Origin: Desulfamplus sp.
Lineage (GTDB): Bacteria > Desulfobacterota > Desulfobacteria > Desulfobacterales > Desulfobacteraceae
Assembly (NCBI GenBank): GCA_015231615.1
Contig: JADGBE010000008.1
Coordinates: 1-64,000, forward strand
Direction: 5' to 3'
Length of the DNA: 64,000 bases
A model generated the notes under the pieces. The model had not been told where the DNA came from. It was given only the letters and a program-made list of their open reading frames with translations, and searched no databases. Below, one piece after another: positions 9,268 through 17,052 of this stretch. A program made the translations under genes and the position numbers. The first letter of the stretch is position 1; each line of letters starts with the position of its first letter.

Positions 9268-10785
9268 ATGACCACACAAAAAGAACATATATTCTCCAAA
9301 TGGAGTGCTAAGAACGGCAAAGGTTTAAAAGTTGTAGAGACAGTTGAATCAGCAAGAGATATTGTAAGTTCCAAAATGTTTATGCTCTTTACCTTTGCTT
9401 GCTTTCCTGTCCTTATAATATCCCTATCACGCACATTTGAAACTGGCTGGCAGCCTGTTTTCTACTTCCATATTGTTCTATACTGCATAACTTCTATTAT
9501 TTCCATTTTTAGAAAATCTCTATCCATCACATTCAGAGCAACTACCATGCTAATTATTATGTTTTTGCTTGGTATTGCTGATCTCTTACAGTATGGGCTA
9601 TGCGGTATGGGGTTTGTCTTTTTATCAATATTTTGCCTAAACACTCCAATTATGTTTGGAAAAAAATGGGGTATGACCGCCCTTAGCATGAGCCTTTTTT
9701 CTATTTTTATTACCGCTATTTTAGCTGTTACAGGCGTGTTGCAATTCCCATTTGACATCTCTTTATATGCCAAATCACCTACCTCATGGATAACTGCATT
9801 ATCTGTCTTTTCTGTATTTCTAACTATGCCAGCTATTGGAATGGCAAAGGCTAACCAGAATCAGCTTGAAACCATAGATGCTTTAGACAAAAGCGAGACT
9901 CTTCAACGAAATCTTCTTATTGAATACAAGCAAGCAGAGGCAGAGCGTAAAAAAGCAGAAGAAGGGCGTAAAAGAGTGGAAACACAGTTACGTCAATCTC
10001 ATAAAATGCAATCTATTGGAACTCTTGCTGGTGGTATTGCACATGACTTTAACAATATTCTTGGGGCAGTAATAGGGTACTCTGAGATGACATTGTGTGA
10101 GGTGGAAAAAGGTTCTGTTGCTGAACACAATCTAACCCAAATCAATTTGGCGGGCAGACGTGCAAAAGAGCTTGTAAATCAGATATTAACATTTGCTCGC
10201 CAGACAGAAGAGATCATGATGCCCGTTAATGTTGGAGATATTGCTTGTGAAGTCTTAACTTTATTGAGGTCTTCATTTCCTTCATCTGTAAAACTAAACT
10301 CTGATATAGATAGTCAACTGACTATTATGGGTAATCCAACTCAGCTTCATCAGGTCTTTATGAATCTTTGCACAAATGCTTTTCATGCCATTGAAAATAT
10401 GAGCGGATTTATTGATGTTAATGTCTCTGATATTAGTATAGATGCACAGTTTGATTGCATATCATATAATTTAAACTCCAATCTTGAATCCAAATCTCAT
10501 CAAGCTATCCTACAAACTGGTGATTATGTCAGGATAAGGGTCTCAGATACAGGAGCTGGCATACCATCTGATATAATTCACTCTATATTTGAACCCTACT
10601 TTACAACTAAAGAGCCAGATAAAGGCACTGGTATGGGTCTTTCTGTTGTTCATGGTATTGTGAAAAAACATTGTGGAGAGATTACAGTTCAAAGCGAACT
10701 TGGTAGAGGAACTATTTTTACTGTATATCTACCAGTACTCAATAATAATAATGATAAAAACGTAATATCACAAAATGAGAGATAG
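9268..10785 (+). CDS. Membrane-bound sensor histidine kinase
   Basis: About six predicted membrane segments occupy residues 36-195 with short loops, so no large periplasmic sensor is present; sensing may be within the membrane. A short coiled coil (about 220-245, EAERKKAEEGRK) leads to a HisKA domain with His259 in IAHDFNN. The ATPase domain follows, with N-box NLCTNAFHA, G1 SDTGAGIP, F-box FEPYFTT and G2 GTGMGLS. There is no receiver domain, so the partner response regulator lies elsewhere. It follows the chemotaxis cluster but is separated by a repeat element, so co-regulation is uncertain. The stop codon abuts the palindrome at 10785-10812. Confidence 0.9.
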   Translation: MTTQKEHIFSKWSAKNGKGLKVVETVESARDIVSSKMFMLFTFACFPVLIISLSRTFETGWQPVFYFHIVLYCITSIISIFRKSLSITFRATTMLIIMFLLGIADLLQYGLCGMGFVFLSIFCLNTPIMFGKKWGMTALSMSLFSIFITAILAVTGVLQFPFDISLYAKSPTSWITALSVFSVFLTMPAIGMAKANQNQLETIDALDKSETLQRNLLIEYKQAEAERKKAEEGRKRVETQLRQSHKMQSIGTLAGGIAHDFNNILGAVIGYSEMTLCEVEKGSVAEHNLTQINLAGRRAKELVNQILTFARQTEEIMMPVNVGDIACEVLTLLRSSFPSSVKLNSDIDSQLTIMGNPTQLHQVFMNLCTNAFHAIENMSGFIDVNVSDISIDAQFDCISYNLNSNLESKSHQAILQTGDYVRIRVSDTGAGIPSDIIHSIFEPYFTTKEPDKGTGMGLSVVHGIVKKHCGEITVQSELGRGTIFTVYLPVLNNNNDKNVISQNER

Positions 10786-10812
10786 TAGAGACGCACGGCC
10801 GTGTGTCTCTAC
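10785..10812. repeat. GTAGAGACGCACG palindrome
   Basis: Near-perfect palindrome with 13-base arms (GTAGAGACGCACG / CGTGTGTCTCTAC, one G-T pair) beginning on the last base of the kinase stop codon. A decayed relative lies at 1872-1897. Similar dispersed palindromes are known in several bacterial genomes (general knowledge). It may serve as a terminator here, although no T-run follows. Confidence 0.7.
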
Positions 10813-10885
10813 CAATTAATTTATGGTGTTATTTTATTTCCATTCCTTAGACGATAAAGTAGAGTAGATAGGAGCAAAAAAGATC

Positions 10886-11755
10886 ATGCACTATGAAGGC
10901 AATATTATAAGACCCCCAAGTGAGGCTAACAGTATTCTGCTTCAGGTTACTGTTGGGTGTTCACACAATAAATGCACCTTTTGCGGGGCATACAAAGGGG
11001 AGAGATTTACTATAAAAAATGATGCTATAATTTTTGAAGATATTGAATTTGCAGCAAAATATTGCAAACACCAAACAAGACTATTTATTTGCGATGGTGA
11101 TGCCCTTATAATTCCACAAAAAAGGCTTGTGCCAATACTTGAAAGGATAAATCAACGACTGCCTTGGATTGAGCGGATTGGACTTTATGCAAATACAAAG
11201 AGCATCAAGATGAAAACTTTGGAAGAGCTTAAAGAGCTAAACAAACTTGGTGTAAAGATTGCCTACATGGGGCTTGAGTCAGGTGATGACGTTACTCTAA
11301 AGAAGATAAATAAAGGCTCTGACTCAAATAAAATGGTTGAGATGGGCAAAAAGATAAGAGGTGCTGGAATAAAGCTCTCTATCACTGTGCTTCTTGGGCT
11401 TGCTGGTAGAGATCGTTCAAATATACATGCTGCCGAAACAGGAAGAGTCTTATCTGCAATAGACCCAGAATATGTTGGGGCATTGAGTTTAATGCTAATA
11501 CCCGGAACACCTATGCACACAGATTACCAAAATGGTAATTTTGATCTTATAACACCAGATGAGATGCTCACAGAACTTGGCACTATGATAGCAACTACAC
11601 ATCTTACTGATGGGCTTTTCCACGCAAATCACGCATCAAACTATCTGCCAATCAGAGCAAATCTTCCAAAAGACAGAGAAAAGACACTCTCTTTAATTGC
11701 ACAAGCACTTAAAGGTAGAGTAAAGTTAAGACCAGAGTATATGAGAGCTTTGTAA
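10886..11755 (+). CDS. Radical SAM protein of unassigned function
   Basis: The N-terminal cluster motif is C-x4-C-x2-C (GCSHNKCTFCGAYKG), so the spacing is one residue longer than the classic C-x3-C-x2-C. Downstream are the Elp3/HemN-like barrel features: ERIGLYANT, YMGLESGDD, KKINKGS and LLGLAGR. The three Cys should hold a 4Fe-4S cluster that cleaves S-adenosylmethionine. The 289-residue protein appears to be a bare radical SAM domain without a B12-binding or TRAM extension. It lies 6 bases from the 3' end of the convergent nnr gene. Substrate unknown; I do not assign one. Confidence 0.85.
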   Translation: MHYEGNIIRPPSEANSILLQVTVGCSHNKCTFCGAYKGERFTIKNDAIIFEDIEFAAKYCKHQTRLFICDGDALIIPQKRLVPILERINQRLPWIERIGLYANTKSIKMKTLEELKELNKLGVKIAYMGLESGDDVTLKKINKGSDSNKMVEMGKKIRGAGIKLSITVLLGLAGRDRSNIHAAETGRVLSAIDPEYVGALSLMLIPGTPMHTDYQNGNFDLITPDEMLTELGTMIATTHLTDGLFHANHASNYLPIRANLPKDREKTLSLIAQALKGRVKLRPEYMRAL

Positions 11756-11761
11756 TCTTAA

Positions 11762-13354
11762 TTAACTATCTTTAAGCTGTGGTGTCAAATGTATGGTTTC
11801 TGGAATAATTTTTATAATATCAGAGGCAACAAATCCATAAGCTCCACGCTTTTTGGCAACTATATCACCACAAAGACCATGAATATAGACACCCGCAATT
11901 GCAGCTTGTGATGGCTCAAATCCTTGGGCAATAAAACCTGAAATCATGCCTGTTAAAACATCACCCATACCACCTGATGCCATTCCTGAATTACCTGTTG
12001 GGCAGATATAAAGAGTCCCATCGGGCAAAGCAACAATAGTTGAGGCACCTTTTAGCACAACAATTACATTAAACTCTATTGCAAAATTTATAGCTGTCTC
12101 AACTCTATTTTGCTGAATTTCAACAGTTGATTTTCCAGTTAAACGTGCCATTTCACCAGGGTGTGGCGTTAAAATAGTAGAGTTTTTTCTGCTTTTTAAT
12201 ATATATGGGTTAACTGCAATTGCATTTAGTGCGTCAGCATCAAGAACCATTGGTAGAGTTATCTCCTCAACCATTCCATGAACAAGCCTTATAATGCTAT
12301 CATCAACACCAAGCCCCGGACCTGCTGCAACAACTCGTTTATCTTTAACAAGAGTCTTGATAATAAGATTTAGTGCTGTATGCGATATATGCCCTTTTTG
12401 ATTTTCAGGAAGGGGAAAAGTCATTGTTTCAGTAACTTGGGACTCCATTATGCTATTGATGCTCTCAGGAATAGCAAGTGTAACAAGCCCTGCCCCAGAA
12501 GCCATAGCTGCATTTGAAGAAAGTACAGCAGCCCCTGTTTTACCAATTGAGCCTGCAACCAAAAGAAGATGTCCGTACTTTCCTTTGTGAGAGTTAGCTT
12601 CTCTATGTTTTAGCCTAAAAATTTCTTTAATGTAGCTCTGTTCAATAAGATTAACAGATGGATTTTCACTCTTGGCAATAAATTTTGGAATCCCAATATC
12701 TATCACCTCAAGAGTTCCTGTAAGCTCTTTTCCCGGGTAAATTAGATGACCTATTTTGGGAAATCCAAATGTTGCTGTGGCTGTCGCTTTTATTGCTACT
12801 CCCATTGTTTGACCAGTATCAGCGTTGACCCCTGATGGAATATCAATACTAAAAACAGCTTTTGACAGAGAATTTATAGTCTCAATTACCTCTTTTAAAA
12901 GCCCTTTAACTTCGCTATTAAGTCCAGTTCCAAGTATTCCATCAATAAAAATATCGCTACTAATAATCTTATGCTTAAAATTATTAAATGTCTCTATATC
13001 AGGGATCTCTATTACGCTCTCTTTTGAATTTGCAGCAGCCAACTTCTCAAGAAGTATAAAATTTGCTTTAGCATCTCCAGTTACTTTCTCTATTGAGGAA
13101 AATAAAAATGTATGGGTTGTAATTCCTTTTTCCATAAGATAACGGGCCATAACAAAGGCATCTCCGCCATTGTTGCCTCGCCCAGCAAGAATAGAGATAG
13201 AAAGATTTTTAGTCTGTATCTCTGGAAAGATTCTAAGGAGCATATCAACAGCCCCTCTTCCAGCATTTTCCATAAGAACCAGACCTGAAATTCCAAATAA
13301 GTCAATTGTAGCCCTATCAATATTTTGCATCTGTTTTGCAGTTACAAGATACAT
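11762..13354 (-). CDS. nnr: Bifunctional NAD(P)H-hydrate epimerase / ADP-dependent NAD(P)H-hydrate dehydratase
   Basis: Repairs damaged NADHX/NADPHX. The N-terminal YjeF_N epimerase domain (about 1-220) has MQNIDRATI, MENAGRGAVD, AGRGNNGGDAFV and SIDIPSGV. The C-terminal ribokinase-fold dehydratase domain (about 240-525) has GHLLLVAGS, AAGPGLG, LTPHPGEMARL and the nucleotide-binding GGMGDVLTGMI. Length of 530 is typical for the fused form. The start codon lies inside prmA (38-base overlap), so it is probably translated by coupling from the prmA message. The minus-strand order is hemerythrin, prmA, nnr. Confidence 0.95.
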   Translation of the reverse strand: MYLVTAKQMQNIDRATIDLFGISGLVLMENAGRGAVDMLLRIFPEIQTKNLSISILAGRGNNGGDAFVMARYLMEKGITTHTFLFSSIEKVTGDAKANFILLEKLAAANSKESVIEIPDIETFNNFKHKIISSDIFIDGILGTGLNSEVKGLLKEVIETINSLSKAVFSIDIPSGVNADTGQTMGVAIKATATATFGFPKIGHLIYPGKELTGTLEVIDIGIPKFIAKSENPSVNLIEQSYIKEIFRLKHREANSHKGKYGHLLLVAGSIGKTGAAVLSSNAAMASGAGLVTLAIPESINSIMESQVTETMTFPLPENQKGHISHTALNLIIKTLVKDKRVVAAGPGLGVDDSIIRLVHGMVEEITLPMVLDADALNAIAVNPYILKSRKNSTILTPHPGEMARLTGKSTVEIQQNRVETAINFAIEFNVIVVLKGASTIVALPDGTLYICPTGNSGMASGGMGDVLTGMISGFIAQGFEPSQAAIAGVYIHGLCGDIVAKKRGAYGFVASDIIKIIPETIHLTPQLKDS

Positions 13355-14216
13355 TGCTGTTTCCTTTAGCTAAAATTGTATTCCATACTCCATCAGGAGA
13401 GACTGTTTCAACCACAGTAACTCTCTCTTTTATCAATTTATCAAGAACCTTATTAACTTCACTTCTTAAAAGACCAGAAAGGATAAGCCATTTATGTTGA
13501 AAAAACTCAGGAATGTCAAAAAAACGGCTCATAACATCATAGTGAATATTGGCAACAACCAAATCAGCAGGCAGTGAAACAAAATCCTCTGCCCTGCCTT
13601 GAATTGCTAAAATTTTATCTTCAAGGGAATTTAATCTTATATTTTTTTGGGCTGTTTTAACTGCAAGAAGGTTAAAATCTAAAGCAAGTATTTTTCTACA
13701 CCCAAGTTTTGCTGCTGCAATGGCAAGAAGTCCTGTTCCTGTTCCAATATCAATTGCTGTAGATATAGAATAATATTGGTTGCTGCATACATATTCAATA
13801 TAGCTTAGGCAATCTTCTGTAGTTGGGTGGCGACCAGTCCCAAAAATAACCCCGGGATCAAGTAGTATATGCTTTAAATTTGGTTTGTTTACAAATGGAA
13901 TTTTCCAAGGGGGGGATATGCAGAGGCTTCCTGATGTATATGATTCGATTGCTTCGCCATGCCATGCTTCGCCTGTCATCTCATATTTATCAATTAAGTT
14001 AAGGTCTTTACTTTGCTCTATTATTCTTTGAACAACCTCATCAGAAGATGCGGAAAAGAAGAGAAATGAAAAACCATCTTCTTCCCAATTACCTATAAAA
14101 CTTGAATTGTTATCAAAGCCTTGTCCATATATGGAAATAATATTTTCGACTTCATTATCTCTAATGACTCCCTGAAGGTAGTATATCCAAAGATTTTCAT
14201 AGGGGTTTGACACCAT
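13317..14216 (-). CDS. prmA: Ribosomal protein L11 methyltransferase
   Basis: SAM-dependent methyltransferase that trimethylates ribosomal protein L11. The catalytic half shows LDPGVIFGTGRHPTT, the SAM loop IDIGTGTGLLAIAAAKLG, ALDFNLLAVKTAQKN and VVANIHYDV, which is the PrmA version of the post-motif (commonly NIL). The N-terminal substrate-recognition domain is divergent but has the expected size, giving 299 residues overall. It overlaps the upstream hemerythrin gene by 20 bases and the downstream nnr gene by 38 bases, so the three look translationally coupled. Its target could be another protein, but the GTG-x-HPTT motif strongly favours PrmA. Confidence 0.88.
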   Translation of the reverse strand: MVSNPYENLWIYYLQGVIRDNEVENIISIYGQGFDNNSSFIGNWEEDGFSFLFFSASSDEVVQRIIEQSKDLNLIDKYEMTGEAWHGEAIESYTSGSLCISPPWKIPFVNKPNLKHILLDPGVIFGTGRHPTTEDCLSYIEYVCSNQYYSISTAIDIGTGTGLLAIAAAKLGCRKILALDFNLLAVKTAQKNIRLNSLEDKILAIQGRAEDFVSLPADLVVANIHYDVMSRFFDIPEFFQHKWLILSGLLRSEVNKVLDKLIKERVTVVETVSPDGVWNTILAKGNSNVSCNCKTDAKY

Positions 14217-14649
14217 TCACCTCTTTTGAATGGGCTATCTTTTTATCCTCTTCCATTGAGTGATGAACAAACCATTTAAGCAAAAATTGCACAAATTTAT
14301 GATATTCGTCCATATTATCATCTATTGAGTTGATTTTATTGGTTAGCAGATCAATCAAATCTCTATGAAGCTCCTGATGCTCTTTAAGACCAGCATAGTT
14401 AAGGTGCATCATAATATTCTCTTCACTGTAAAAGTGAAATTTTGTGTAATATACAAGCTCCATAAACAACCTTTGACAATAGGCGTGTTCATTTTTTTCT
14501 GTCATAACTGTAGTAATACGCTTGATCGATGACAAAAAGTATTGATGCTGGCAATCAATCTCTGCAATGCCTGTATTGTATTCATCTTTCCATTTTAAAT
14601 CCAAAGTAGAATATCTATTACGAGGGTTATTTTTCCTATCCATACTCAA
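14197..14649 (-). CDS. Bacteriohemerythrin
   Basis: Single-domain di-iron oxygen-binding protein of 150 residues. The ligands expected of the fold are visible: His in DCQHQ, His and Glu in KFHFYSEE, His in HQELHRD, and His plus Asp in WFVHHSMEEDKK. The canonical lead-in WKDEYNTGIAEID is also present. In microaerophilic and anaerobic bacteria such proteins bind or deliver O2, or protect against it. It is the first gene of a minus-strand trio with prmA and nnr. The trio's regulatory region carries a remarkable cluster of 11-base repeats (14726-14884), which may control it. Confidence 0.93.
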   Translation of the reverse strand: MSMDRKNNPRNRYSTLDLKWKDEYNTGIAEIDCQHQYFLSSIKRITTVMTEKNEHAYCQRLFMELVYYTKFHFYSEENIMMHLNYAGLKEHQELHRDLIDLLTNKINSIDDNMDEYHKFVQFLLKWFVHHSMEEDKKIAHSKEVNGVKPL

Positions 14650-14725
14650 TATCTCTCCATATTTATATTGCTTGTTTAGATTCTGTTTTTTATCGTTTTT
14701 TGAATAATTATAAGCACTTTATAAA

Positions 14726-14884
14726 GTTATGAACATAGTTATAAACATAGTATGTTCATAACTTATGAGTTATGAACATCTTTTTAAAACGTGTTCATAA
14801 CTCATAAGTTATGAACATAGTTATGAACATTTTTAGCATCTATTTTTATCTTAAAATTAAAGTAGTTATCATAGTTATGAACAT
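14726..14884. promoter_or_regulatory. Cluster of GTTATGAACAT repeats upstream of the hemerythrin gene
   Basis: The 11-mer GTTATGAACAT occurs exactly at 14726, 14769, 14808, 14820 and 14874, with one mismatch at 14738. It is inverted at 14752 (ATGTTCATAAC) and, with one mismatch, at 14791. Facing copies form two hairpins, with loops TTATGA (14752-14779) and TCATAA (14793-14816) that are reverse complements of each other. Two pairs of direct copies are exactly 12 bases apart. The cluster lies 77-235 bases upstream of the hemerythrin start and fits a multi-site operator or a structured leader. The rest of the 447-base gap (14650-15096) is very AT-rich with no gene seen. Confidence 0.65.
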
Positions 14885-15096
14885 ATCAACATAGCTTATT
14901 ATTATTACTACTCTTTTAAAAAATATATAATTATAAACAAACCAAATATGAAAAAAAATTTAAACATCTTAAATTTTTAAGATGAGAATCTTCAAATTAT
15001 CTTAATCTTAAAGCAACAACTATTTGATATAATACCTAAAAAAATGCACTTAGCTTACATGCTTCAGCTTTACAGCTTTAGTTTAGGGCTATAAGT

Positions 15097-17007
15097 TTAA
15101 ACATCTAAAGCCCCACGAACAGCAATCGCAAGATCAGCAAGCGATATTGGTTTCATCAAATAGCCTTTTACACCAATCTTTAATGCCTCTTCTGGAGATA
15201 GCTTATCACTATACCCTGTTAATATAAGTATAGGAATTTTAGGCTCTATACTCATGGCTTTACGAGCTACCTCATCGCCTGTCATCTCTGGCATAGTCAT
15301 ATCAGTTAAAATGAGATCAAAATATTTTCGATTATGATTCATAAAATCAAGGGCAGCTTTTGGATCATTGTATGTAAATACTTTGTATCCAAGCCGTTGT
15401 AGCATAATTGAAAGAACTTTTGTAATTGCTATTTGATCATCTATTACTAATATTTTTTCATTTCCTACAGGAAGCTCTTTTTTTGTTAAGCACTTCTGTT
15501 CATCTCCAGAAGATAGATAAGGTGGAAAAAAGATTCTAAATTCACTGCCCTTGTTTAACTCACTTTTTACAGTTATGAAACCTTTATGGCTACTAACAAT
15601 ACCATGCACAAGAGAGAGACCAAGCCCACCACTTTTAAACTTTGGTCTTGTTGAAAAATATGGATCAAATATCCTTGATAAATGCTCGGTTTCAATGCCA
15701 TGTCCAGTATCTTTTACACTCAGACAGACATATTTGCCATTTACAGATGCCCCTGTGTATAGACAATTCTCTTTAAAATAGTCCTCTGTCAACGTAATGG
15801 TAAGCGTTCCTCCAACCATATCCATTGATTCAATAGCATTTGTGAGAAGATTCATAATAACTATGTGCATCTTCTCAGCATCTGCCATTATCATATTGCA
15901 TGTGTTATCAATACCATCGACAAGTTTTATATTTGTAGGAAGAGCAGGGCGTAAAGAGACTAAAATTTGCATTAAAATCATATTAAGGTAGAGAGGTCCT
16001 AATGCAGTTGATGTATCTTTACTAAATGTAAAAATCTGTTTTACTAAAGTTTTTGCCCTGATAGTATTGGTAATAATGCTATCAACCATCCTAACCATAT
16101 CATCTTGTTTTGTCAGATCATCAATAGTCTGAATCTGTGAAAGCTCATCTTTGAGCATCTCACCAAAACCAAGTATAGGGAAAAGTATGTTATTGAAATC
16201 ATGGGCAATACCAGCAGCAAGCGTTCCCATTGCCTCCATTTTACGTGCATGAAGAAGTAAATTTTTAAGTGTCTCTTTTTCCTCTTCTGCCTGTTTAAGA
16301 AGTGTAATATCGCTTAAGCTGATAAGCAGAACTTCCTCTTGACTCTCTTTATTATCTATGTTGCTATTATCTTTATCTAATTTTTTATTATCTACGTTAT
16401 TATTAAAATTAACATCTATACTACCACCTTCTTCTCGCCCTTTCTTTGCAAAATCTGAAAGATGTTTTCTTATTCCCTCAAGTCTCACAACTATTGAGTT
16501 GTGTCTGCTATCATTTAGAGTAAGCTCAAAAAACTTTTCTAATGGATTTCTGAAATATGATTTAAACCTTGATAAAAAATCCGATACATCTTTTTGTGCA
16601 ATAAAATTTTGAAAAGGCTTTTGATAAATTTGGGTAAGCTGGCTCTTTACCATATCTGCAAAAGTTTGGTTTGCATTAATTATGATGGCACTGCTGTTTA
16701 AAATGAGGTATCCCACAGGAGAAGAGTTAAAAAGCTCAACATAATCTTTTCTAACATTTTCTGCATCTTGGAAAGCTCGCATAAGTTCATCATTTTGCAT
16801 CTCAAGCTCTATTTTGTATGTCTCAAGATCAGACCACATTCTACGAAGCTCATTATTAAGCTCATTTCTAATATGATCTGGTGAACATTCAGAATCGTTA
16901 GAGAATCTCGTAAAAATATCCTCAATTCGTTTTTGAGCCATGTTCCACTCAAGAGCTTTTTTATTTGATACAGCAATCATATTTTTTAAATCAAGTTGTT
17001 TGGTCAT
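15097..17007 (-). CDS. PAS-containing hybrid histidine kinase with C-terminal receiver
   Basis: Cytoplasmic hybrid kinase of 636 residues. An N-terminal coiled coil (about 20-85) leads to a PAS domain (about 88-240, ELFNSSPVGYLILN). This PAS is interrupted by an Asn/Asp/Lys-rich insertion near residues 196-222. The HisKA domain has His269 in GIAHDFNNIL. The ATPase has NLLTNAIES, KDTGHGIE, FDPYFST and GGLGLSLVHG. The receiver domain has VIDDQ, phospho-Asp in LILTDMTMP and Lys in LMKPIS. It lies 45 bases downstream of the CheB-CheR-PAS fusion on the same strand, so the two probably form one signalling unit: the fusion ends in PAS and has no kinase of its own. Confidence 0.92.
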   Translation of the reverse strand: MTKQLDLKNMIAVSNKKALEWNMAQKRIEDIFTRFSNDSECSPDHIRNELNNELRRMWSDLETYKIELEMQNDELMRAFQDAENVRKDYVELFNSSPVGYLILNSSAIIINANQTFADMVKSQLTQIYQKPFQNFIAQKDVSDFLSRFKSYFRNPLEKFFELTLNDSRHNSIVVRLEGIRKHLSDFAKKGREEGGSIDVNFNNNVDNKKLDKDNSNIDNKESQEEVLLISLSDITLLKQAEEEKETLKNLLLHARKMEAMGTLAAGIAHDFNNILFPILGFGEMLKDELSQIQTIDDLTKQDDMVRMVDSIITNTIRAKTLVKQIFTFSKDTSTALGPLYLNMILMQILVSLRPALPTNIKLVDGIDNTCNMIMADAEKMHIVIMNLLTNAIESMDMVGGTLTITLTEDYFKENCLYTGASVNGKYVCLSVKDTGHGIETEHLSRIFDPYFSTRPKFKSGGLGLSLVHGIVSSHKGFITVKSELNKGSEFRIFFPPYLSSGDEQKCLTKKELPVGNEKILVIDDQIAITKVLSIMLQRLGYKVFTYNDPKAALDFMNHNRKYFDLILTDMTMPEMTGDEVARKAMSIEPKIPILILTGYSDKLSPEEALKIGVKGYLMKPISLADLAIAVRGALDV

Positions 17008-17052
17008 AGCGTTTTATCCCCGACATTTGTGTATGATTTTTTCTCTCTTTGA

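Noticed and set aside
14726-14884. Possible CRISPR array
   Set aside because: The repeats are only 11 bases, occur in both orientations and have irregular short spacers; no cas gene is near.
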